A stretch of DNA of 64,000 nt from Flavobacteriales bacterium (GTDB lineage Bacteria > Bacteroidota > Bacteroidia > Flavobacteriales_F > PHOS-HE28): the NCBI GenBank assembly GCA_023957375.1, contig JAMLHB010000001.1, positions 248,001 through 312,000 of the forward strand, read 5' to 3'. Each line of letters begins with the position of its first letter. Position 1 is the first letter of the stretch. This document shows positions 8,141 through 15,898 of this stretch, one piece after another. A model generated the notes under the pieces. It worked only from the letters and a program-made list of their open reading frames with translations, had not been told where the DNA came from and made no database searches. The position numbers were made by a program, and so were the translations under genes.

Positions 8141-9178
8141 ATGCGCACGGTTGCCATTAGCCATAAGACCAGGTACTGGCAAGAGTATTGCTTTGGCAAT
8201 CCGCCCGAAGGCTACCGCTATGTGCGTGGTTGGGATATGCCGTGGCACCTACTCGGCCTGCGGGCGGAATTCGTTGCGAACACAAAGGTCTTCCTGCCCA
8301 AAGGCGGAACCGACCTGTACCACACCTACAACGGCGTGGTGGCCAACGCACACCCCTGGGTGGTGGAGGTGGAAGACTATTTGCCGCGCTATGAGCAGCT
8401 GAGCCGCTCCCATCCGCTGTTCAAATGGGCGCTGCGCCGCTTGGCCGGGAAACATTGCAAGGCGCTGATATATACCAGCCTGGAGGCCATGGGCCGCAAC
8501 AGGGCCGGTTTGGAGGCCGCCGGGGTGGACCCCGAAAAGATGACCGTGATCTACCGGGCAGTGGAACAATACGCTCCGTTGGAGCGGGCGGCCGACCGCT
8601 TCACCATTCTATTTGCCGGCAATGGTTTTTACCGCAAGGGCGGGGTGGAGTTATTGAAGGCGTTCAAGGCATTGGGCCAGCCCGAGGCCAGACTGGTGAT
8701 CATCAGCAGGCTGGAAGTGGACTGGGGCGTTTTTCCCGGCAACGATACCATCGAGTGGGCCCGCAAAGCCATTGCCGATGACCCCCGTATCGTCCTTCTG
8801 GAAGAGCTGCCCCACGCACAGGTGATCGAGCAGATGAGAAGGGCCGACGTTTTCGTGGGTACCACTTTCATGGACCCCTTCAACAACACCGTGCTGGAGG
8901 CCATGGGCTGCCGGGTGCCGGTGATCTGCTCGGACGTAGGGGCGCTTCCGGAGGTGGTGCGGGACGGGGCGAACGGGTGGATGCTTTCGGTGAAGGGCCG
9001 CACGAGCGATGACATTGCCGAAGAGGTGGCGGCCCGCTTGCGCCAATTGATGGACGACCCCGGGTTGAGGCAACGGATGGGCATGGCCAATGATGCGATC
9101 ATCGGCGAACGCTTCAACTTGCAGGTGCGCAACGCCGCATTGGGCCGCTTGTATGATGTGGCCTTGGCCGCCCGCTAA
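8141..9178 (+). CDS. Glycosyltransferase, GT4-like
   Basis: A 345-residue GT-B enzyme. The central FTILFAGNGFYRKGGVELLK block (about residue 147 onward) opens the donor-binding domain, and PFNNTVLEAMGCRVPVICSD (about residues 246-265) is the canonical E-x7 donor-site motif of GT4. GALPEVVRDGANGW follows, as is usual. The N-terminal region is short and contains an unusual KTRYWQEYCFGNPPEG stretch. It lies 15 bp after the epimerase on the same strand, so the two are likely co-transcribed. It overlaps the 3' end of the opposite-strand gene by 4 bp (9175-9178), leaving no room for a terminator. Confidence 0.87.
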   Translation: MRTVAISHKTRYWQEYCFGNPPEGYRYVRGWDMPWHLLGLRAEFVANTKVFLPKGGTDLYHTYNGVVANAHPWVVEVEDYLPRYEQLSRSHPLFKWALRRLAGKHCKALIYTSLEAMGRNRAGLEAAGVDPEKMTVIYRAVEQYAPLERAADRFTILFAGNGFYRKGGVELLKAFKALGQPEARLVIISRLEVDWGVFPGNDTIEWARKAIADDPRIVLLEELPHAQVIEQMRRADVFVGTTFMDPFNNTVLEAMGCRVPVICSDVGALPEVVRDGANGWMLSVKGRTSDDIAEEVAARLRQLMDDPGLRQRMGMANDAIIGERFNLQVRNAALGRLYDVALAAR

Positions 9179-10329
9179 GAAACGCCCAAGTGGTCGGACG
9201 GGTGCATGTCTTTCAAGGCTTCCACATGCCGGCGCGCCACCACCGGCCAGGCAAACTGCTCCTTGGCCATGCGGTAGCCCGCAGCTCCCATGCGGCTGCG
9301 CTGCCCCGGACCGGTGTCCGCTAAACGCCGCACCGCCTGGTAGAGGGCTTCGGCGTCGCCCGGTGGCAAGAGGTAGCCGCTTTCCCCGGGTGCCACCAAC
9401 TCGGCTGCGGCACCCACATCGCTTACCAGCACCGGGCGTGCGTGGGCCATGGCCTCCAACACCACCGTGGGCATGCCCTCGAAGCGGGTGGGCAGCACGA
9501 ACCCGTGGCACGCTTGGTACAGCCGGACCAGTTCATCGTCCCCCACACGGCCCAACAGGCGCACGTTGGCCGGAACACCTGCAGAACGGTACGTTTCGAA
9601 CAACGGCCCCGTGCCCGCCAAATTGAATTGTACCGCATCCCCGAGGTTCCCGCCTTGCAGGCGATCGGCCACCCCCATCAGCAGATCAATTCCCTTGTTG
9701 AACGCAAAGCGGCCCACGAACAGGAGCTGCAGGGGGCCTTCATCGGCGGGATAGGGTGGCGCATGGGGCGGAACTTCCACCGCGTTGGGCAGCTCTACCA
9801 CCTGGGTGGCAGTACCTTTTACGACCTGCTCCAAGATAGGGGTCAGTTTTCCGCCAAGCGAAACAACGCGGGCACTGTTCCGTGCCACATGGCGCACCAA
9901 GCGCCGGAACGGCCAGCCCATCCAGCGTTCCTTGCGGGTGAGTCCTTGGAACATCTCCAAACCATGCGGGTGCACCATCAATTGGCTGCTGAACCGCGTG
10001 ATGTTCTTCCAGATGCTGAAGCCTTGGGAGAGGATCGCCCGGGGGCCGCCGGGCTGGTCCATTTCGGCTTGGAGCGCTGCTGCCATGCGCCCGCTGTAGG
10101 CCCACAGCTCCCCTAAGTAAAGCTTGCGGCCATCGATGTCCGGCACGTGCACCTCGCGGATCCCCAGCGCCGGATCGAACAATCCGGTGGCATGGGGGTG
10201 AAACACCGTGAGGCGCACCCCCGGAATGGTGGCCATGTGCTCGGCCAACAGGCGGGAATGCCGTTGCATGCCCCCGGTAACCTCCGGAAAGATGCCGTCC
10301 GTGCAAAGCGCGATGTGCAATTCGGCCAT
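9175..10329 (-). CDS. Glycosyltransferase, GT4 family
   Basis: A 384-residue textbook GT4 enzyme. DGIFPEVTGGMQRHSRLLAE (about residues 11-30) is the glycine-rich acceptor-domain loop. VVELPNAVEVPP precedes the C-terminal Rossmann domain; LLFVGRFAFNKGIDLL (about residues 200-215) and LPTRFEGMPTVVLEAMAHA (about residues 275-293) form the donor site with both glutamates of E-x7-E. The first 30 nt upstream contain CATTTTTG, one mismatch from the -7 consensus, 5 nt before the ATG. It lies immediately downstream of the epimerase at 10361 on the same strand, with a 31-bp gap. Confidence 0.9.
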   Translation of the reverse strand: MAELHIALCTDGIFPEVTGGMQRHSRLLAEHMATIPGVRLTVFHPHATGLFDPALGIREVHVPDIDGRKLYLGELWAYSGRMAAALQAEMDQPGGPRAILSQGFSIWKNITRFSSQLMVHPHGLEMFQGLTRKERWMGWPFRRLVRHVARNSARVVSLGGKLTPILEQVVKGTATQVVELPNAVEVPPHAPPYPADEGPLQLLFVGRFAFNKGIDLLMGVADRLQGGNLGDAVQFNLAGTGPLFETYRSAGVPANVRLLGRVGDDELVRLYQACHGFVLPTRFEGMPTVVLEAMAHARPVLVSDVGAAAELVAPGESGYLLPPGDAEALYQAVRRLADTGPGQRSRMGAAGYRMAKEQFAWPVVARRHVEALKDMHPSDHLGVS

Positions 10330-10360
10330 GGTGGCAAAAATGGGGGAGAAGACCGCGGGC

Positions 10361-11296
10361 TTACCGGAACACGGGCCGGTCGCTCTGCAGCAAGGTGGCC
10401 ACGCCTTCGTCGATGTCGCGGCGCGGCACCCAACCCGTGCGGGCCTTCAACTTGGACACGTCCGCCAGCAGGTGCATGCGTTCCACTTTGCGCACCCGCG
10501 CCGGGTCCACCTCAATGGATAGGGATTCGCCCAGTTGGCGCTCAAAGGCCTCCACGACCTCGCGCACGGAATATTCAATGCCCCGGCCGATGTTGAACAC
10601 CTCGTAGCCGGTGATCCCCGCTTCCAACAGAGCGGCCATGGCCCGTGCCATGTCCTCGGTGTGGATAAAGTCGCGCTTGGGGTCCAAGTTGCCCAAGCGC
10701 AGGTTGCGGGCGCCGGCCAGCACCTGCCGCTGGATCTCCGGGATCAGGTGCGGGTTGGTCTCGTTGGGGCCGAAGGCATTGAAGAAACGGCCCACCACCG
10801 CAGGGATGCCCGTGGTGCCGTGGAAAGCCTGGGCGATGCGCTCACAAGCCAACTTGGTGGTTCCATAGATATCCAAGGGGCCGGTGGGGTGGCTTTCGCC
10901 CAAGGCACCCTCCGCAATGGGGTACACCGCTGCCGTGCTGGCTACAAACACCTGTTCCACGCCGGGCGTGGCCGCTGCGGCATCCAGCACGTGGATGGTG
11001 CCGTTGATGTTGATGTCGGCAGCCTCCGTCGGGTGTTGGTTGCAATAAGGAATGAAGTGCACCGCAGCCAAATGAACAACCCAATGCGGGGACATATCGC
11101 CCATGGCGGCGCGGGTGCCGGCCGCATCCCGGATGTCCACTTGCATGAAGCGCCCATCGGGCACCGGGGCCAATTCCCTGCGTCCGAAGGAAAGGTTGTC
11201 CAAGATGCCCACCTCATGGCCTTGGGCCACCAAGTATGCGCTGACTGCCGAGCCGATGAAGCCAGCACCGCCCGTGATAAGGATGCGTTTTGCCAC
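10361..11296 (-). CDS. NAD-dependent epimerase/dehydratase (GalE/RmlB-like SDR)
   Basis: A 311-residue extended SDR. The start is set at GTG 11296: the ORF extends further upstream, but homologous sequence begins at AKRILITGGAGFIGS and a TACCTTCG promoter box ends only 4 nt upstream of this GTG. Features are GGAGFIGS (Rossmann loop), HLAAVHFIPYC near residue 75, STAAVYP (catalytic Ser) and IYGTTKLACE (Tyr-x3-Lys). It is probably a UDP-glucose/GlcNAc 4-epimerase or similar activity for polysaccharide precursors; the exact substrate cannot be read from sequence. It is divergent from the polymerase-like gene at 11468. Confidence 0.85.
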   Translation of the reverse strand: MAKRILITGGAGFIGSAVSAYLVAQGHEVGILDNLSFGRRELAPVPDGRFMQVDIRDAAGTRAAMGDMSPHWVVHLAAVHFIPYCNQHPTEAADININGTIHVLDAAAATPGVEQVFVASTAAVYPIAEGALGESHPTGPLDIYGTTKLACERIAQAFHGTTGIPAVVGRFFNAFGPNETNPHLIPEIQRQVLAGARNLRLGNLDPKRDFIHTEDMARAMAALLEAGITGYEVFNIGRGIEYSVREVVEAFERQLGESLSIEVDPARVRKVERMHLLADVSKLKARTGWVPRRDIDEGVATLLQSDRPVFR

Positions 11297-11300
11297 GGCG

Positions 11301-11308
11301 CGAAGGTA
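11301..11308 (-). promoter_or_regulatory. -7 box TACCTTCG, leaderless spacing
   Basis: A TAnnTTCG match on the minus strand separated from the GTG start at 11296 by 4 nt. It supports that GTG rather than an upstream start, and predicts a transcript with essentially no leader. Confidence 0.6.
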
Positions 11309-11430
11309 GGCGATGGGGCAGGTAGGTGGCGGGGCGCTCCATCCCCGCGCCTTCCCGCAAGGTGGGCCGTTTGTGCAAGCCGGAAGGCCCATTGCGCTTG
11401 CGCCATCAAGCTCCTTCAACGGCAGGCGCC

Positions 11431-11438
11431 TAAATTTG
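11431..11438 (+). promoter_or_regulatory. -7 box TAAATTTG
   Basis: A perfect TAnnTTTG match 29 nt before the ATG of the membrane polymerase/ligase gene at 11468. It faces away from the epimerase promoter at 11301-11308, forming a compact divergent promoter region. Confidence 0.5.
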
Positions 11439-11467
11439 CGGGTTCAGGTCGGGATTAGGCAAAGCGC

Positions 11468-12838
11468 ATGAGGCAATTCCTGAGGGAGCATTACCAACTG
11501 GTGGCCTTCATCCTGCTGTGGATCTTCTTGGCGGCGCGTGTTCCCTGGTTGCTGTACGGCATCCTGCCCATAGGCATATTCCTGCTGCGCAGGGCCGACC
11601 GCTGGCAGGATATCCTGTTCAGCTTCATCATGGTCCTGGTGCTTTCGGACATGTTGCGCGGATTGCCGGGCATGCGCGTGATGGCGGGGGCCAAGGGCGT
11701 CGTGGCCTTGGCCTTGGGCCTGGTGGTGCTGGTGGACCAGGTGCGCATGCAGCCCATGGCCCGGCTGTTCTACATCTTCCTGCCGTTCTTCGCCTATGCT
11801 TTTTTTCCCATCATCTGGTCCGAGGTGCCGGTTACGGCTTTCGAAAAGACCTTGTCCTACGGGTTGTTGTTCTTAGTCGTGCCCAATTTCGTGCTCTACA
11901 ACTTCCGGCTCCATGGCTGGGATTTCTTCAAGAACCTGGTCTGGTTCCTGGTGCTGGTCCTGGCGGCGCAACCGTTGCTGCCCATCTTCTGGCCCGCGGA
12001 AAACTTCTATGTCGCCGAACGCTTCACCGGCTTCTTTGGCAACCCCAACGGCATGGCCATCTTCGTGTACCTGACCCTGGTGCTCTTCACGGTGGTGAAC
12101 CAACTGCACCGCGGCCTGTTTTCACGCACTTCCGTCATCTTCATTTATGCCGTGCTGGCCTACTACCTGATCACTTGCGGGGCTCGTACTTCCCTGATGT
12201 CGTCCCTGATGTTCCTGGTGTTCATCCAATTCTTCCGCATCTCGCTGCTCTTGGGCATCATCTCCTTCATTGCGTTCATCGGCCTGGCGGAACTGCTGTC
12301 CAGCAACCTGCCGTTCGTCATCAATGCGTTGGGCCTGCACGAATACATGCGTGTGGACACCTTGGCCGACGGGTCGGGCCGGTACATCGCATGGCAGTAT
12401 GTTTGGCAGCAGATCAATGAGAAGGGCTTCTTTTTGTTCGGCGGGGGCTTTGAGAATGAATACGTGATCATGGAGCGGGCCTATCCCATCCTCTCCCCGT
12501 TGGGCCACGAGGGCGGTGCACATAACAGTTACCTCACCTTCTGGCTCAATGTGGGCATCGTGGGGCTCATCCTTTACTTCCGCAGCTTTGCCCTCATCTT
12601 CATCAAAGCCGGCAAGAACACCTCCTTGGCCATGGCGGTCATGTTCTCCGTGCTCTTCTCGGTGCTTTACGAAAGCTGGCTCACGGCCTCGCTCAACCCA
12701 TACACCATCCTGCTGCTGGTGATCCTTACCGTGATGTCCGAGGAGGAGATCATCGGTTCGCTCTCAACCGACGTGGAAGAGCTTGAAGCAAAACCGGTTT
12801 TGGTGTCCAATGAACCATTGATCCTTCCGGCACGCTAG
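11468..12838 (+). CDS. O-antigen ligase/polymerase (Wzy/WaaL-type) membrane protein
   Basis: A 456-residue integral membrane protein with roughly ten or more hydrophobic helices across residues 5-430. Family landmarks are GFFGNPNGMAIF (about residues 187-198), CGARTSLMSSLM (about 237-248), SGRYIAWQYVW (about 303-313) and GGAHNSYLTFWLNVGIVGL (about 349-367). The last is the conserved H-N-S-Y element in the large periplasmic loop of Wzy_C proteins. It joins repeat units or transfers glycan to an acceptor at the periplasmic face of the inner membrane. Sequence alone does not separate polymerase from ligase. It is followed 31 bp later by an epimerase and then asnB on the same strand. Confidence 0.85.
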   Translation: MRQFLREHYQLVAFILLWIFLAARVPWLLYGILPIGIFLLRRADRWQDILFSFIMVLVLSDMLRGLPGMRVMAGAKGVVALALGLVVLVDQVRMQPMARLFYIFLPFFAYAFFPIIWSEVPVTAFEKTLSYGLLFLVVPNFVLYNFRLHGWDFFKNLVWFLVLVLAAQPLLPIFWPAENFYVAERFTGFFGNPNGMAIFVYLTLVLFTVVNQLHRGLFSRTSVIFIYAVLAYYLITCGARTSLMSSLMFLVFIQFFRISLLLGIISFIAFIGLAELLSSNLPFVINALGLHEYMRVDTLADGSGRYIAWQYVWQQINEKGFFLFGGGFENEYVIMERAYPILSPLGHEGGAHNSYLTFWLNVGIVGLILYFRSFALIFIKAGKNTSLAMAVMFSVLFSVLYESWLTASLNPYTILLLVILTVMSEEEIIGSLSTDVEELEAKPVLVSNEPLILPAR

Positions 12839-12869
12839 CGGAATCCACCGATCACAACGCCTAATATCC

Positions 12870-13808
12870 ATGTCCCGCATTCTTGTTACCGGTGGAGCCG
12901 GATTCATCCCCAGTGCATTGACCATCCGCTTGTCCCAATTGCCCGGCACGGAGCTGTTGGCAGTGGACAACCTGACCACCGGAAACCTGGACAAGCTTGA
13001 ACTTGGCCGCCATCCCGCCATCCGGTTCATCAAATGCGACGTCAACCGCTTTGAGGATATCAGCAGCGTGTTCTACGCCTTCCGGCCCGAGTTCGTCTTC
13101 CACTATGCCGCCGTGGTGGGCGTGAAGCGCACCACCGACCACCCGGTGAACGTACTGCACGACATCGACGGTATCCGCAACGTGCTGGACCTGTGCAAGA
13201 ATTCGGGCGTGAAGCGTGTGTTCTTCAGCAGCAGCAGCGAGGTATACGGCGAACCGGTGGAGTTTCCGCAGAACGAGCACACCACCCCGCTGAACAGCAA
13301 ACTGCCCTATGCCATCGTGAAGAACGTCGGTGAGGCCTTTCTGCGCAGCTACCACCACGAATACGGCCTGGACTATACCATCTTCCGCTTCTTCAACACC
13401 TATGGCCCCAAGCAGAGCAAGGATTTCGTGGTCAGCAAGTTCATCCGGGCCGCATTGAAGAGGGAGGACATCACCATCTATGGCGACGGCAGGCAGACAC
13501 GCACCTTCTGCTTTATCGACGACAACATTGAGGCCACCGCCAACGCCTTCCGGAACGGGGAGGTGATCAATGACGTGGCCAACATCGGGAACGACCGGGA
13601 AACATGCATCCTGGACCTGGCCAAGCTGGTGATCGAGCTGACCGGGAGCAAGTCCAAGATCGTGCATCTGCCCCCGCTGGAAGTAGGCGACATGACGCGC
13701 CGGATGCCGGATATCGCCCGCATGCGCCAACTGCTGGGCCGCGAGCTGATGCCCCTGCGCCATGGGTTGGAGCGTGTGTTGGCCGACACCAGCCATATAC
13801 TGGATTAA
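12870..13808 (+). CDS. NAD-dependent epimerase/dehydratase (SDR)
   Basis: A 312-residue extended SDR. TGGAGFIPSALTIRL (residues 7-21) is the Rossmann loop with a Pro where Gly is usual (GFIPS instead of GFIGS). FFSSSSEVYGEP gives the catalytic Ser; the canonical YxxxK reads YAIVKNVGE (about residue 149), so Tyr and Lys are both kept. RFFNTYGPKQSKDFVVSKFI follows the usual substrate-domain pattern. It is probably a UDP-sugar epimerase or decarboxylase. It lies 31 bp after the polymerase-like gene and 8 bp before asnB, on one strand, so the three likely form one transcript. Confidence 0.85.
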   Translation: MSRILVTGGAGFIPSALTIRLSQLPGTELLAVDNLTTGNLDKLELGRHPAIRFIKCDVNRFEDISSVFYAFRPEFVFHYAAVVGVKRTTDHPVNVLHDIDGIRNVLDLCKNSGVKRVFFSSSSEVYGEPVEFPQNEHTTPLNSKLPYAIVKNVGEAFLRSYHHEYGLDYTIFRFFNTYGPKQSKDFVVSKFIRAALKREDITIYGDGRQTRTFCFIDDNIEATANAFRNGEVINDVANIGNDRETCILDLAKLVIELTGSKSKIVHLPPLEVGDMTRRMPDIARMRQLLGRELMPLRHGLERVLADTSHILD

Positions 13809-13816
13809 CCGGAAGC

Positions 13817-15703
13817 ATGTGCGGCATCGCGGGCATCGCAGCTCCAGCGGACGACCCTGGGCATGCGGGGGATTTTTCCCCCGCCTTGGACCGCATGAGC
13901 GGTGCCCTGGTCCATCGCGGCCCTGATGCCGGCGGCCGGTGGCAAGGCGGCAAGGTCCTCCTTGCCCATCGAAGGCTGGGCGTCATCGATCCCGGGCGCG
14001 GGGCCGATCAACCCATGCACAGCCCCGATGGCCGCTTCCAGATCGTGTACAACGGCGAAGTCTACAATTTCAAGGAATTGCGCAGTGCCCTGCCCGGCCA
14101 TCCGTTCCGCACCAACAGCGATACGGAAGTGGTCCTTGCCGCCTGGGCCGACCGCGGAGACCGCTGCCTGAAACAGCTCGAGGGCATGTTCGCCTTCGCG
14201 ATCTGGGATGTACAAGGGGAGGAGTTGACCCTGGTACGTGACCGGTTCGGGGAAAAACCCGTGTACTATGCCCAACTGGGCAAACGCTTGCTCTTTGCCA
14301 GTGAATTGAGAGCCTTGCTGGCCTCGGACATGGTTCCCCGCGAGTTGGACCAGGAGGCACTGATCGACCACATGCGCCACGGCGCGGTGCATGGTCCTTC
14401 CACCTTGGTGCAGGGGGTGCGCATGTTGCAGCCGGGACACCTGCTGCGCTGGAGTGCTTCCGGGGGTATCCGCATCCGGCGCTGGTGGAACATGGCTGAA
14501 AGTGTGGATCCCGCAGTAGGGGATCTGCCGCGTGCCGAATTGCTTCGGCAGGTGCGCGACCGGTTTTTCCACGCCGTGGAAAAGCGCTTGGTGGCTGACG
14601 TGCCCGTGGGGGCATTCCTCAGCGGGGGCATCGACAGCAGCGCCGTGGTGGGGGCAATGGCGCAGGTGTCGGCCACGCCGGTTCACACCTTTACGATCAC
14701 CTTCGATGAGGCGGAGTTCAGTGAGGCGCGCTTCGCGAAGATCATTGCTGAAAAATTCGGTACCAAGCACACCGAGATCCGCTTACGCCCCGAGGAGATG
14801 CTGCACCTGCTGCCGCAGGCGTTGGCCGGCATGGATCATCCAAGCGCCGACGGACCCAATACGTGGGTGGTGTCCAAAATGACCAAGGAAGCGGGCATTA
14901 CCGTGGCGCTCAGCGGTCTGGGCGGCGATGAACTGTTTGCCGGTTACGAGGTGTTCAAGCGCTCCCTAGCCTTGTTGCGCAACAGGCACATCACCGCGTT
15001 TCCCCGCCCGCTGCGCAACCTGGCCGCCTACTTAATGCAGAAGGCACGGCCGGGTGCCGCCGGCTGGAAGGCCGCCGAACTGCTCAAGCTTTCCGCATGG
15101 CGCGTGGCCGATACTTATCCCTTGGCCCGCTTGTCGCTGGGCGATGGTGAACTGCGCAAGCTCCTCACGGGCCCCCTTGGCCCGGATGCCGTGGCCGCCG
15201 ATGTGCGCCACGAACTGGAGGAGGTGCATGCCGCCCGGTTGCCGCCATTGGCACAAGTGAGCTTGGCCGAACTGGGTTCCTACCTGGTGGACACCCTGCT
15301 GCGCGACACCGACCAGATGGCCATGGCCCATGCGTTGGAAGTGCGTGCACCATTCCTCGACCACACCTTGGCGTCGTTGGTAATGGGCGTGCCCGACCGG
15401 GCCAAATTCCCGCACACGCCCAAAAAGCTCCTGACCGATGCGTTGGGTGACTTGCTTCCCAAGGAGGTGGTGCACCGGCCCAAGATGGGTTTCACCCTGC
15501 CATGGGACCAGTGGATGAGGGAACCCTTGCGCCACTTCTGTGCGGTGCGCATGGAAAGCCTTGGGCGACGGGCCCAGTTTGATGCAAGCGGTGTGAAGCA
15601 CCTGTGGGAGCGCTTCCTGTCACGCGACCCGGCCATCACCTGGACCCGGGTGTGGATGCTGGTGGTATTGGAGGAATGGATGCAGGCCAACCAAGTGGAG
15701 TAG
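13817..15703 (+). CDS. asnB: Asparagine synthase-type amidotransferase (AsnB family), copy 1
   Basis: A 628-residue protein. ATG 13817 is chosen because it places the glutaminase nucleophile at Cys2 (MCGIAGIAA), as required after methionine removal. The N-terminal glutamine amidotransferase domain shows HRGPDAGG near residue 34 and a VYNGEVYNF block. The synthetase domain has the PP-loop SGGIDSS (about residues 271-277) that binds ATP, and GLGGDELFAGY near 370. In polysaccharide loci such enzymes usually amidate sugar uronates rather than only making asparagine; the location favours that here. It converges with a second AsnB-family gene, with a 163-bp inverted-repeat element between them. Confidence 0.88.
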   Translation: MCGIAGIAAPADDPGHAGDFSPALDRMSGALVHRGPDAGGRWQGGKVLLAHRRLGVIDPGRGADQPMHSPDGRFQIVYNGEVYNFKELRSALPGHPFRTNSDTEVVLAAWADRGDRCLKQLEGMFAFAIWDVQGEELTLVRDRFGEKPVYYAQLGKRLLFASELRALLASDMVPRELDQEALIDHMRHGAVHGPSTLVQGVRMLQPGHLLRWSASGGIRIRRWWNMAESVDPAVGDLPRAELLRQVRDRFFHAVEKRLVADVPVGAFLSGGIDSSAVVGAMAQVSATPVHTFTITFDEAEFSEARFAKIIAEKFGTKHTEIRLRPEEMLHLLPQALAGMDHPSADGPNTWVVSKMTKEAGITVALSGLGGDELFAGYEVFKRSLALLRNRHITAFPRPLRNLAAYLMQKARPGAAGWKAAELLKLSAWRVADTYPLARLSLGDGELRKLLTGPLGPDAVAADVRHELEEVHAARLPPLAQVSLAELGSYLVDTLLRDTDQMAMAHALEVRAPFLDHTLASLVMGVPDRAKFPHTPKKLLTDALGDLLPKEVVHRPKMGFTLPWDQWMREPLRHFCAVRMESLGRRAQFDASGVKHLWERFLSRDPAITWTRVWMLVVLEEWMQANQVE

Positions 15704-15735
15704 GCGGGGCGGCGGTTGTGGCCGGTTGGGCCTTT

Positions 15736-15898
15736 ATACCCTTTCGCAATAAAGCCCCATCCGATCTACTTGCTCTTTTTCCGCATGGCCTCTCCGATGA
15801 GGTCATTCCGTAGACACCGCTACGCAACGCCCTCCTCGTATCGCCCTGCGAAAAAATAGCTGCGCATCTTTGGACGGCCCCTTATTGCGAAAGGGTAT
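15736..15898. repeat. Inverted-repeat element, copy A (163 bp)
   Basis: A 17-bp perfect stem, ATACCCTTTCGCAATAA at 15736-15752, is the reverse complement of 15882-15898. The enclosed core 15761-15877 matches 41341-41457 over 117 bp without gaps, at roughly 85% identity. The right stem begins at the last base of the TAA stop codon of the minus-strand asnB gene (15898-15900). It lies between two convergent genes and could form a bidirectional terminator-like hairpin. No gene is evident inside. Confidence 0.75.

Noticed and set aside
15636-15827. Small minus-strand frame (KPCGKRASRS-type peptide) in the stem-core repeat, also at 41024-41407
   Set aside because: The frame is shared only because the DNA repeat is shared; it has no promoter or ribosome site, and the reading frames diverge outside the core.
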